DNA of 64,000 nucleotides, from positions 124,001 to 188,000 of the forward strand of contig NZ_FYDJ01000001.1 of assembly GCF_900187425.1 (NCBI RefSeq), read 5' to 3'. Source of the DNA: Pseudomonas sp. Irchel s3h14. Its GTDB lineage: Bacteria > Pseudomonadota > Gammaproteobacteria > Pseudomonadales > Pseudomonadaceae. Both the position numbers and the translations under genes were made by a program. Positions 56,541 to 64,000 of the stretch are shown in pieces (the stretch's first letter is position 1; every line of letters begins with the position of its first letter). The notes under the pieces are model-generated. The model did no database searches. It saw only the letters and a program-made list of their open reading frames with translations, and was not told where the DNA came from.

Positions 56541-59414
56541 ATGACCCTCAGCACCGACCTGTCGGGCCCCGTTGTGGAGCCTCGGGTTATCCGCAAACAG
56601 TACGCCATGGAAATGGCGGTCGAACGCACGCGTCTGCTTTATCAGGGCTCATTGCTGCCCACATTATTCATGTTGATCAATGGTCTGGTCTGCGCTGGCT
56701 TGCTTTGGAGTCCGCAGCGTTACTTCCTGGTCAGCGTCTGGCTGGTGTGGCTGTTGTCACTGGTGGCGTTGCGGGTGATTCAAGTCGCAGCCTTCGATTC
56801 GGCGATACCCAACCGTCAGGCCCATCCGATCTGGCGCCGCATGTTTTTGCTGGGTTCGGCCATGACCGGCCTGACCCTGGCCGGCGCCGGCATTGCGCTG
56901 GTACCCGCCGATAACTTCATTCAACAAGCCTGGGTGTTCGGCCTGATCGGCGCCGCAGCGCTTTCGGCCAGCGTTGCCTACGCGGTCAGCCTTCCGGCGT
57001 TCCTGTCCTTTACCTTGCCCTGTCTGTTGCCGGCCATCGGCTATCTGTTCTGGGGCGGCGATGAACAAAGTCAGGGCTGGGGCTGGTTTGGTCTGATTTT
57101 ACTGGGTGCGTTGAGTGTGGTCGCCTGGCAGGTCAATCGGCTCATCGATAGCGGACTGTTGCGGCGCTTCCAGAATCAGGCCCTGATCGAGCACTTGCAG
57201 CAGGCTCAAAGCTGCAGCGATCAGCTCAATCAAAAGCTGGCCAAGGAAATCGACCAGCGCCGTCGTGCCGAAGACGAGCTACGTCAAATTCAGATCGAGC
57301 TGGAAAGCCGTGTTGCCCAGCGCAGCCTGGAGCTGGACGCTGCCAATCAGGCTCTGAGCAAGAGTGAAGCGCGTCTCGCTCTGGCGTTGAAGGCCAGTGA
57401 GCTCGGGTTGTGGGACTGGAACCTGCAAACCGACGAAGTCCATCACACCCATCTTCAGGAACTGTTCGGCCTGGAGCCGGAATTCGTGACGGCGATGCTT
57501 CGCCACCTCAAGCCGCGCCTGCACCCTGATGACTTGCCGTCGCTCAAGCGTGCGCTGGTCGAGCATCTGAAGGGCCGCAGCGAGGATTACCAGATTGAGT
57601 ACCGCGTGCGCCACGGCGATGGCCATTGGGTCTGGATCGAGGACCGAGGTCGAGCGGTTGAGCGCGGCGAAAATGGCCGGGTGATCCGCATGGTCGGCAC
57701 CCGTCGCGACATCAGCGACAGCAAAGCTCTGGAAGAGCAACGGCAACTGGCCGCGACGGTGTTCGAAGCCGCCAGCGAAGGCATCGTGATTTTCGATCCG
57801 AATTACGCGCTGATCGCGGTCAACCAGGCCTTCAGCCGAGTCACTGGCTATGACATTGAAGACATGATCGGACGCAACGTGGTCGAGTTGCCGTGCAGCC
57901 GGGATGCCCGTCGACACTACGGGGCGATTCATCAAGCGCTGGAGCAGCACGGCAGTTGGCAGGGCGAGCTGGTAGAAACCCGCAAGAATGGCGAGTTGTA
58001 TCCGCAATGGTTGCAACTGAACGCTGTGCGTGATGCTCGGGGAAATGTGAGCCATATCGTGGGCTTCTTCGCCGATCTATCGGCCCGGCGCGAATCTGAA
58101 GAGCGCATGCGTTACCTGGCGCATTACGACGAATTAACGGGCTTGGCCAACCGTTCTCTGTTCCGCGAACGGCTAAGCGAAGCTCATCAGCGGGTGCGCC
58201 AGGGCGGCTACCGCAGTCTGGCGTTGCTGCACATCAATCTGGATCGCTTCAAGCTGCTCAATGACAGCCTTGGCCATGAAATCGCCGACCAGCTCTTGCA
58301 GAAAATGGCTCGGCGGCTGGTCAATGCGTTGCCTGAAGCGGACACCATCGCTCGCTTGTCCGGCGATGAGTTTGCCGTGTTGTTCAATGCCTACGGCAAC
58401 CTGTCGAGCCTGGCGCGGGTGGCGACCCGACTGTCGACCAAGCTGCGTTTGCCGATCACTGTCGAGGGCCATGAACTGGTGGTTAGCGCGTCCATGGGCA
58501 TCAGTATGTTGCCGGACAACGCGCGAGAAATTTCCGCGCTGGTCCATCAGTCAAATATGGCCATGCAGCACGCCAAGCACTTGGGCGGAAATAACTTTCA
58601 GTTCTACACCGACAGCCTGCAAGCCAGCACGCTGGAGCGCTTGCAGCTGGAAAATCAGCTGCGTAAGGCCATCGATGAGAAGCAGCTGAAGGTGTTTTAC
58701 CAACCGAAGCTGTGCCTCGCCACGGGCCGGCTGAATGCCGCCGAGGCGCTGGTGCGCTGGGATCACCCGACCATGGGTCGTGTGCCGCCGGGGGACTTCA
58801 TCGGTCTGGCCGAGGAAACCGGGTTGATCGGCCCAATCGGCGAGTTTGTGTTGCGTCAGGCCTGCTGGCAAGCCTGTGAGTGGCAGCGTCAGGGGCTTGA
58901 ACCGATACGGGTGTCGGTCAATCTGTCGGTGCATCAATTGCGTCAGGGCAAACTGGTCAGCCTGGTGCGTCAGGTGCTGGAAGAAACCGGTCTGGCGCCG
59001 CACTACCTGGAGCTGGAACTCACCGAAAGTCAGTTGCTGGACAGCGTCGAGCACATCATCGCGACCTTCCAGCAATTGCGCGATCTGGGCGTGAAACTGG
59101 CGATTGACGATTTTGGCACGGGTTATTCGTCCTTGAGCTACCTCAAGCGCATCCCCGTGGATTACGTGAAGATCGATCAGGCGTTTATCCGCGGTCTGGG
59201 GGAGGGCAGCGAGGATGCGGCGATCACCCGGGCAATCATTGCCATGGCGCACGGCCTGTCGCTCAAAGTGGTGGCCGAGGGTGTGGAGCGGGCAGAGCAG
59301 TTGGCGTTTTTGAAAGCCGAGCACTGCGATGAAGTGCAGGGTTATTTGATTAGTCGTCCGGTCGAGGCCGATGGCCTGGCGGCGCAGTTGCGTGCGGACG
59401 CGAAACCCTTGTAA
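56541..59414 (+). CDS. PAS-containing GGDEF-EAL c-di-GMP turnover protein
   Basis: A 957-aa inner-membrane signalling protein. N-terminal transmembrane region (about six helices, residues 30-215), a coiled coil (about 220-280), two PAS domains (about 285-400 and 405-520), a GGDEF domain (about 535-690) and an EAL domain (about 705-955). The GGDEF signature reads SGDEF, so cyclase activity is uncertain. The EAL domain has AAEALVRWDHP, ELTES, IDDFGTGYSSLSYL and AEGVE, so phosphodiesterase activity is likely. ATG 56541 gives the first plausible start; the same frame is open far upstream across antisense uvrD, which I reject. Confidence 0.93.
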   Translation: MTLSTDLSGPVVEPRVIRKQYAMEMAVERTRLLYQGSLLPTLFMLINGLVCAGLLWSPQRYFLVSVWLVWLLSLVALRVIQVAAFDSAIPNRQAHPIWRRMFLLGSAMTGLTLAGAGIALVPADNFIQQAWVFGLIGAAALSASVAYAVSLPAFLSFTLPCLLPAIGYLFWGGDEQSQGWGWFGLILLGALSVVAWQVNRLIDSGLLRRFQNQALIEHLQQAQSCSDQLNQKLAKEIDQRRRAEDELRQIQIELESRVAQRSLELDAANQALSKSEARLALALKASELGLWDWNLQTDEVHHTHLQELFGLEPEFVTAMLRHLKPRLHPDDLPSLKRALVEHLKGRSEDYQIEYRVRHGDGHWVWIEDRGRAVERGENGRVIRMVGTRRDISDSKALEEQRQLAATVFEAASEGIVIFDPNYALIAVNQAFSRVTGYDIEDMIGRNVVELPCSRDARRHYGAIHQALEQHGSWQGELVETRKNGELYPQWLQLNAVRDARGNVSHIVGFFADLSARRESEERMRYLAHYDELTGLANRSLFRERLSEAHQRVRQGGYRSLALLHINLDRFKLLNDSLGHEIADQLLQKMARRLVNALPEADTIARLSGDEFAVLFNAYGNLSSLARVATRLSTKLRLPITVEGHELVVSASMGISMLPDNAREISALVHQSNMAMQHAKHLGGNNFQFYTDSLQASTLERLQLENQLRKAIDEKQLKVFYQPKLCLATGRLNAAEALVRWDHPTMGRVPPGDFIGLAEETGLIGPIGEFVLRQACWQACEWQRQGLEPIRVSVNLSVHQLRQGKLVSLVRQVLEETGLAPHYLELELTESQLLDSVEHIIATFQQLRDLGVKLAIDDFGTGYSSLSYLKRIPVDYVKIDQAFIRGLGEGSEDAAITRAIIAMAHGLSLKVVAEGVERAEQLAFLKAEHCDEVQGYLISRPVEADGLAAQLRADAKPL

Positions 59415-59487
59415 GGGCTACATGGAGCGTATGTGGCGTGAAATGGGGACATCGAGTTACGCATTGAGCAGGCAAAAAGCCGATTCA

Positions 59488-59502
59488 TGTAGTATAACTA
59501 CA
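59488..59502. promoter_or_regulatory. RpiR-type operator upstream of rccR
   Basis: TGTAGTATAACTACA has 6-bp inverted arms (TGTAGT/ACTACA) around ATA and ends 48 bp before the rccR start codon. HexR/RccR regulators of Pseudomonas bind similar palindromes, so this is a probable autoregulatory site. Confidence 0.75.
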
Positions 59503-59549
59503 AGCGTGCTACATCCCCGGCACCTGCCAATAACAAAGAGTCCAGCCCT

Positions 59550-60416
59550 TTGAATCTGCTGCAACACATCGCCCAGTCACGCCACCTCTTACGCAAGTCG
59601 GAGCTCAAGGTCGCCGACCACGTGCTGCTTGATCCTGCGGCGGTGATGCACAGCTCCATGGCCGACCTGGCCCACAACGTGGGCATCAGCGAACCGACCA
59701 TCGTGCGGTTCTGCCGCGCCATCGGTTGTTCCGGTTTCCAGGACTTGAAGCTGAAGCTGGCACAGAGCCTGGCTGCTGGCGCGAGCTTCGGGCAATTCGC
59801 GATTCATGAAGACGACTCGGTCGCTGACTACAGCCTGAAAATCTTCGACACCACCCTGCACACGCTGATGGAGGTTCGCGAGAAGCTTGATCCGGTGGAG
59901 TTGCAGCGTGCTGTGTCGCTCATGTCTCAGGCTCAGCGGGTCGAGTTCTATGGCTTTGGTGCTTCGGGCGCAGTGGCGGCCGATGCCCAGCACAAGTTCT
60001 TCCGTTTGTTGCTGACGGCGGCGGCGTATTCCGACCCGCACATGCAGGCGATGTCGGCGGTCACGTTGAAACCGACCGACGTGGCGATCTGTATTTCCCA
60101 GTCCGGGCGTTCCAAAGATTTGTTGATCACCGCCAATCTGGTGCGCGAGAGCGGCGCTTCGCTGATTACCTTGTGCCCGAGCCAGACACCGTTGGCCGAA
60201 CTGTCGACCGTCAACCTGGCGATCGATGTGCACGAAGACACCGAGATCTATACGCCGCTGACCTCGCGCATCGCCCACCTGGTGGTGATCGACGTGTTGG
60301 CGATGGGCGTGGCCATGGCGCGCGGGCCGAGCCTGGTCAATCACCTCAAGAGCGTCAAGCGCAGCCTGCGCAGCTTGCGGCTGTCGCCTAAATCGGTAAA
60401 AGCGCTGGACGATTGA
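59550..60416 (+). CDS. rccR: RpiR/HexR-family regulator RccR
   Basis: A 288-aa regulator. The N-terminal RpiR helix-turn-helix reads MADLAHNVGISEPTIVRFCR (about 37-57). The C-terminal SIS domain (about 125-250) binds a sugar phosphate, KDPG in the studied homologs, and has FYGFGASGAVAADAQHKFFR and ISQSGRSKDLLI. It differs from HexR proper (the zwf-linked paralog) and corresponds by locus to RccR, which controls pyruvate metabolism and the glyoxylate shunt. This fits its closeness to the pyruvate carboxylase genes. The start codon is TTG at 59550. Confidence 0.85.
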   Translation: MNLLQHIAQSRHLLRKSELKVADHVLLDPAAVMHSSMADLAHNVGISEPTIVRFCRAIGCSGFQDLKLKLAQSLAAGASFGQFAIHEDDSVADYSLKIFDTTLHTLMEVREKLDPVELQRAVSLMSQAQRVEFYGFGASGAVAADAQHKFFRLLLTAAAYSDPHMQAMSAVTLKPTDVAICISQSGRSKDLLITANLVRESGASLITLCPSQTPLAELSTVNLAIDVHEDTEIYTPLTSRIAHLVVIDVLAMGVAMARGPSLVNHLKSVKRSLRSLRLSPKSVKALDD

Positions 60417-60435
60417 TTCGTCGTTTGGCATGAAA

Positions 60436-60456
60436 TGGTCGGAAGGTCGTTCCGAC
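60436..60456 (+). terminator. Hairpin after rccR, possible terminator
   Basis: GGTCGGAA (60436-60443) and TTCCGACC (60449-60456) form a perfect 8-bp stem with a 5-base loop, 20 bp after the stop. Only a short TTATT follows, so termination strength is doubtful. Confidence 0.45.
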
Positions 60457-60459
60457 CTT

Positions 60460-60545
60460 ATTCGCGAGCAAGCCCGCTCCCACATTGATCGGTTGTGTTG
60501 CACAAAAAGTGTATACATCGCAGATCCCATGTGGGAGCGGGCTTG
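60460..60545. repeat. REP-type inverted pair, right copy degenerate
   Basis: The left copy 60460-60484 (TTCGCGAGCAAGCCCGCTCC...) opposes the right copy 60528-60545 (ATGTGGGAGCGGGCTTG), whose distal half has diverged. The pair fills the gap between rccR and the small PA3496-family gene. Confidence 0.8.
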
Positions 60546-60687
60546 GTCCGGGCGGCGTTCCGACGAAGGCGGCCGCAAAAACACTACTTTCAATGGCAAT
60601 GTTCACATCCCTGTAACCCGCCCGCCGCCAAACCGTCATCCCTCGCGCCTATCTTGAAACTCCCGTAATCGCCTTGGGAGACTCGAA

Positions 60688-60897
60688 ATGGCCCAGCCCT
60701 ACGAAGAACGCAACAGCGCCACCAGAACCCGTCGTCAGCAGGAAGACCAGCGCCGCATGGAATTTCGCCGTGCTATCGAGGATCGCTGCGAACGTCGCCA
60801 ACTGTTGGCCGAGATCGGTGATTTCCCTGATCTGGAGCTCAACTACTGGCAGGCGGCACCGGCAACTTCCCGTCGAAACGCTCAACCAGCACGCTGA
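60688..60897 (+). CDS. Small PA3496-family protein
   Basis: A 69-aa highly charged protein (MAQPYEERNSATRTRRQQED..., Arg/Glu/Gln rich) with the conserved segment RRAIEDRCERRQLLAEIGDFPD. It matches the Pseudomonas family typified by PA3496, noted as putative envelope integrity proteins; no signal peptide or membrane helix is visible. TGGGAG precedes the ATG. Its last 59 bases overlap the 3' end of the LysR gene on the other strand. Confidence 0.75.
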   Translation: MAQPYEERNSATRTRRQQEDQRRMEFRRAIEDRCERRQLLAEIGDFPDLELNYWQAAPATSRRNAQPAR

Positions 60898-61801
60898 TCT
60901 GCACCCGCTCGCTGCGAATAAACGCAAGGAACGCGTGCGCCACCGGTGACAGTCGTTTCGCCTTGGCTTGCACCAGGCACCAGCTGCGGTACAGCGGCAG
61001 CTCTTCGACCGGCAACTCGATCAATCCGCCGGTCGCCAACTCAAGGTTCAGGGCGTGACGCGTCAACAGCGCCACGCCCAGACCCGCCAGCACACATTCA
61101 CGCTGGGCTTCGGCTGATGAGACTTCCTGGGTCTGGTTGAAGTGCACGCGCTTCTCTTTGAAATATTCTTCGCAAGCCAGCCGCGTCCCGGAGCCGGATT
61201 CGCGCATCAGCAGTGTGTAGGGTTCAAGATCCTGCAAACGCAGCGGGCCCATGTGGCACAGCGGATGATCCGGTGGCGCCACGGCAACGATCGGGTTGTT
61301 GAGGAATGGCAAGAACTCCAGCCCCATGTCCTGCGGCACCATGGACATGATCACCAGGTCGTCGCGGTTGTCCGACAGTCGTCGAATTACCTGCCCGCGA
61401 TTGACCACCGTCAGTTGCAGGTTCACTTCCGGATGCTGGCGCTTGAACGCGGCAAACAGGTGTGGCACGAAATACTTGGCGCTGGATTCCACCGCCAGTT
61501 TCAGCTGTCCTTGCAGCGATCCCTGCATGTCTGAAAGCTGCATGTCGAGGTTTTCCAGGCGTCCGAAAATGTCCCGGCTGGCGCGTTGAAGGGCTTCGGC
61601 CGCCTCGGTCATGTAGAGCTTTTTGCCGACGTAATCGAACAAAGGCTGCCCAATCAGCTCTTCAAGTTGACGAATCTGCAGGCTCACGGCAGGTTGTGTG
61701 AGAGACATTTCATCGGCTGCGCGGCTGTAGGACCGTAAATCACAGACCTCATTGAAGATCTGTAATTGACGCAATGTCATACGCATCAAGGACTTACGCA
61801 T
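60839..61801 (-). CDS. pycR: LysR-family regulator adjoining pyruvate carboxylase (PycR-like)
   Basis: A 320-aa LysR regulator. Helix-turn-helix at about 8-68 (LRQLQIFNEVCDLRSYSRAA, SLTQPAVSLQIRQLEELIG); effector domain from about 97 (GQLKLAVESSAKYFVPHLF). It is divergent from pycA across 190 bp containing the palindrome ATAAGT-CTTT-ACTTAT. The P. aeruginosa gene at this position is PycR, regulator of pyruvate carboxylase. In-frame starts also exist at 61786 and 61780. Its 3' end overlaps the small PA3496-family gene. Confidence 0.85.
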   Translation of the reverse strand: MRKSLMRMTLRQLQIFNEVCDLRSYSRAADEMSLTQPAVSLQIRQLEELIGQPLFDYVGKKLYMTEAAEALQRASRDIFGRLENLDMQLSDMQGSLQGQLKLAVESSAKYFVPHLFAAFKRQHPEVNLQLTVVNRGQVIRRLSDNRDDLVIMSMVPQDMGLEFLPFLNNPIVAVAPPDHPLCHMGPLRLQDLEPYTLLMRESGSGTRLACEEYFKEKRVHFNQTQEVSSAEAQRECVLAGLGVALLTRHALNLELATGGLIELPVEELPLYRSWCLVQAKAKRLSPVAHAFLAFIRSERVQISVLVERFDGKLPVPPASS

Positions 61802-61838
61802 TTTATAGACGCTCTCACCGCGGGCTGATGCGCCAACT

Positions 61839-61854
61839 ATAAGTCTTTACTTAT
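61839..61854. promoter_or_regulatory. Palindrome in the pycR-pycA gap
   Basis: ATAAGT (61839-61844) and ACTTAT (61849-61854) are perfect inverted arms around CTTT, 38 bp from the LysR start. The divergent position is typical of a LysR autoregulatory site. Confidence 0.55.
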
Positions 61855-61991
61855 GACTGACCCAATAATTAATCATTTTTGTTAATCCCTTGTGGGGGCT
61901 AGTGTGGGGCTGCGACTGAATCGAAACATTTGGTCACGCGTCGACCTGGTCTAGCAGGTCGTGGGTACCACCGGCTCAAGGGAACCTCCAA

Positions 61992-63407
61992 GTGATAAAA
62001 AAGATCCTGATCGCCAACCGTGGTGAGATTGCCGTACGAATCGTGCGTGCCTGCGCCGAGATGGGCATTCGCTCGGTCGCGATCTATTCCGACGCCGACC
62101 GCCATGCGTTGCATGTGAAACGCGCGGACGAGGCCCACAGCATTGGTGCCGAGCCACTGGCCGGTTACCTGAATGCGCGCAAGCTGGTGAATCTGGCGGT
62201 AGAAACCGGTTGCGATGCGCTGCACCCCGGCTACGGTTTCCTCTCGGAAAACGCTGAACTGGCAGATATCTGCGCAGAGCGCGGCATCAAGTTCATTGGT
62301 CCATCGGCTGAAGTGATTCGCCGCATGGGCGACAAGACCGAAGCCCGTCGCAGCATGATCAAGGCTGGCGTACCGGTTACCCCGGGGACCGAAGGCAACG
62401 TCGCGGATATCGCGGAAGCCTTGATCGAAGGCGACCGCATCGGTTATCCGGTGATGCTCAAGGCGACTTCCGGTGGTGGTGGCCGTGGTATCCGTCGCTG
62501 CGACAGCCGGGAAGAACTTGAACAAGCATTCCCGCGGGTGATTTCCGAAGCCACCAAGGCCTTCGGTTCCGCGGAAGTGTTCCTGGAAAAATGCATCGTC
62601 AATCCAAAACACATCGAAGCGCAGATCCTCGGCGACAGCTTTGGCAACGTGGTGCACCTGTTCGAGCGTGACTGTTCGATCCAGCGCCGTAACCAGAAGC
62701 TCATCGAGATCGCCCCGAGCCCGCAACTGACCCCGGAACAGCGCGCCTACATCGGCGACCTGTCGGTGCGCGCAGCCAAAGCCGTGGGTTACGAGAACGC
62801 CGGCACCGTGGAGTTCCTGCTCGCCGAGGGCGAGGTGTACTTCATGGAGATGAACACCCGGGTGCAGGTGGAACACACCATCACCGAAGAAATCACCGGC
62901 ATCGACATCGTTCGCGAGCAGATTCGCATCGCGTCAGGCCTCCCGCTTTCGGTGAAACAGGAAGACATCCAGCACCGCGGTTTCGCGCTGCAATTCCGGA
63001 TCAACGCCGAAGACCCGAAAAACAACTTCCTGCCGAGCTTTGGCAAGATCACCCGTTACTACGCGCCCGGCGGCCCCGGCGTGCGCACCGACACGGCGAT
63101 CTACACCGGCTACACCATTCCGCCGTTCTACGACTCCATGTGCCTGAAACTGGTGGTCTGGGCGCTGACGTGGGAAGAGGCGATGGACCGTGGCTTGCGT
63201 GCCCTCGACGACATGCGTCTGCAAGGGGTCAAGACCACCGCCGCGTACTACCAGGAAATCCTGCGTAACCCGGAATTCCGTAGCGGTCAGTTCAATACCA
63301 GCTTCGTTGAAAGCCACCCTGAACTGACCAACTACTCGATCAAGCGCAAACCCGAAGAGCTGGCCCTGGCCATCGCCGCCGCCATCGCCGCCCACGCAGG
63401 CCTGTGA
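61992..63407 (+). CDS. pycA: Pyruvate carboxylase subunit A (biotin carboxylase)
   Basis: Carboxylates biotin using ATP and bicarbonate as the first half of two-subunit pyruvate carboxylase. The 471-aa ATP-grasp protein starts [20 protein letters not shown], has the Gly-rich ATP loop [14 protein letters not shown] (near 160), the [15 protein letters not shown] segment and the RINAEDP motif. It starts with GTG at 61992. Unlike AccC, it pairs with a carboxyltransferase subunit gene that follows after 11 bases. Confidence 0.95.
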   Translation: MIKKILIANRGEIAVRIVRACAEMGIRSVAIYSDADRHALHVKRADEAHSIGAEPLAGYLNARKLVNLAVETGCDALHPGYGFLSENAELADICAERGIKFIGPSAEVIRRMGDKTEARRSMIKAGVPVTPGTEGNVADIAEALIEGDRIGYPVMLKATSGGGGRGIRRCDSREELEQAFPRVISEATKAFGSAEVFLEKCIVNPKHIEAQILGDSFGNVVHLFERDCSIQRRNQKLIEIAPSPQLTPEQRAYIGDLSVRAAKAVGYENAGTVEFLLAEGEVYFMEMNTRVQVEHTITEEITGIDIVREQIRIASGLPLSVKQEDIQHRGFALQFRINAEDPKNNFLPSFGKITRYYAPGGPGVRTDTAIYTGYTIPPFYDSMCLKLVVWALTWEEAMDRGLRALDDMRLQGVKTTAAYYQEILRNPEFRSGQFNTSFVESHPELTNYSIKRKPEELALAIAAAIAAHAGL

Positions 63408-63418
63408 GGAATAGAACA

Positions 63419-64000
63419 ATGAGCAAACAAATCTACGTTACCGACACAATCCTGCGCGACGCCCACCAATCGCTGCTCGCCACCCGCATGCGCACCGAAG
63501 ACATGCTGCCGATCTGCGACAAGCTCGACAAAGTCGGCTACTGGTCGCTGGAATGCTGGGGCGGCGCGACCTTCGACGCCTGCGTACGCTTTCTGAAAGA
63601 AGACCCGTGGGAGCGTCTGCGCCAGCTGCGCGCGGCGCTGCCTAACACTCGCCTGCAAATGCTTCTGCGTGGCCAGAACCTGCTGGGTTACCGCCACTAC
63701 AGCGACGACGTGGTCAAAGCCTTCGTCGCCAAGGCCGCGGTCAATGGCATCGATGTGTTCCGCATCTTCGACGCCATGAACGACGTGCGTAACCTGCGAG
63801 TCGCCATCGAAGCGGTGAAAGCCGCCGGCAAACACGCTCAAGGCACCATCGCCTACACCACCAGCCCGGTGCACACCATCGAGGCGTTCGTGGCGCAAGC
63901 CAAGCAAATGGAAGCCATGGGTTGCGACTCGGTGGCGATCAAGGACATGGCCGGCCTGCTGACTCCGTACGCCACCGGCGAACTGGTCAAGGCATTGAAA
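63419..64000 (+). CDS. pycB: Pyruvate carboxylase subunit B / oxaloacetate decarboxylase alpha-type (3' truncated)
   Basis: Only the first 194 codons lie in the window. The N-terminus reads [20 protein letters not shown], the metal-binding start of the DRE-TIM carboxyltransferase barrel, followed by [41 protein letters not shown] and the metal/carboxylysine region [11 protein letters not shown]. The full protein would be about 600 aa with a C-terminal biotin domain. With pycA it replenishes oxaloacetate from pyruvate. Confidence 0.95.
   Translation, partial: MSKQIYVTDTILRDAHQSLLATRMRTEDMLPICDKLDKVGYWSLECWGGATFDACVRFLKEDPWERLRQLRAALPNTRLQMLLRGQNLLGYRHYSDDVVKAFVAKAAVNGIDVFRIFDAMNDVRNLRVAIEAVKAAGKHAQGTIAYTTSPVHTIEAFVAQAKQMEAMGCDSVAIKDMAGLLTPYATGELVKALK

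Overview
The window is a chromosomal segment of a Pseudomonas of the P. fluorescens group (high GC). The gene order mnmE-mnmG-rsmG-parA-parB-atpIBEFHAGDC-glmU-glmR-glmS is the conserved arrangement beside the chromosomal origin in this genus, so the left end should lie a few kilobases from oriC. The repeats agree: REP-type inverted pairs built on the core GCGGGCTTGCTCGCG / CCCGCTCCCACA recur between genes. No rRNA or tRNA genes, CRISPR arrays, insertion sequences or prophage genes were seen.

Layout. (1) 1-6 kb: tRNA-U34 modification (mnmE partial, mnmG), 16S rRNA methylation (rsmG) and chromosome partitioning (parA, parB). A DnaA-box cluster with an AT-rich stretch lies between mnmE and mnmG. 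Perfect TTATCCACA boxes are very dense over the first 22 kb, and two parS-like palindromes lie further right (30.6 and 42.8 kb). (2) 5.9-13.2 kb: the complete F1Fo ATP synthase operon, with a recognisable sigma-70 promoter, hairpins after atpE, atpA and atpD, and a final terminator. (3) 13.2-17.4 kb: UDP-GlcNAc synthesis (glmU, glmR, glmS). (4) 17.5-25.9 kb: accessory metabolism: a LysR regulator, a glutathione S-transferase, a three-module flavoprotein, two cell-envelope proteins of unknown role, and a LysE exporter with its Lrp-type regulator. (5) 26-33.5 kb: dihydrolipoamide dehydrogenase, then a tightly coupled operon of three SPFH (HflK/HflC/stomatin-like) proteins and a P1B-type metal ATPase; the middle SPFH protein has a His-rich tail. 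(6) 33.7-37 kb: membrane lipid enzymes (cyclopropane fatty acid synthase, cardiolipin synthase) and a DUF3617 protein.

(7) 37-48.2 kb: a zinc-starvation island. A seven-gene leftward operon (folE2, a zinc-type ABC transporter, gamma-carbonic anhydrase, a dihydroorotase-like protein and a threonyl-tRNA synthetase-like protein lacking its catalytic core) diverges from an amidase gene across a Zur-box-like palindrome. A second, near-perfect Zur box precedes a COG0523 (CobW-type) GTPase followed by a DUF1826 gene. A second COG0523 GTPase and two small secreted cysteine-containing proteins lie nearby. The logic is uptake of zinc plus replacement of zinc-dependent housekeeping enzymes.

(8) 48.2-64 kb: housekeeping: a DUF3301 protein, pyridoxal kinase, an acyl-CoA thioesterase, a CPA2 antiporter, a SUKH-like protein, a Tim44-like protein, UvrD helicase, a PAS-GGDEF-EAL protein, the RpiR-type regulator RccR, a small PA3496-family protein, and the pyruvate carboxylase locus (pycR-like regulator, pycA, start of pycB).

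The most unusual items are the core-deleted ThrRS-like protein in a Zur-type operon and the SPFH/P-type ATPase operon. The ATP synthase hairpins, placed after the multi-copy subunits, and the origin-proximal DnaA-box density also merit attention.
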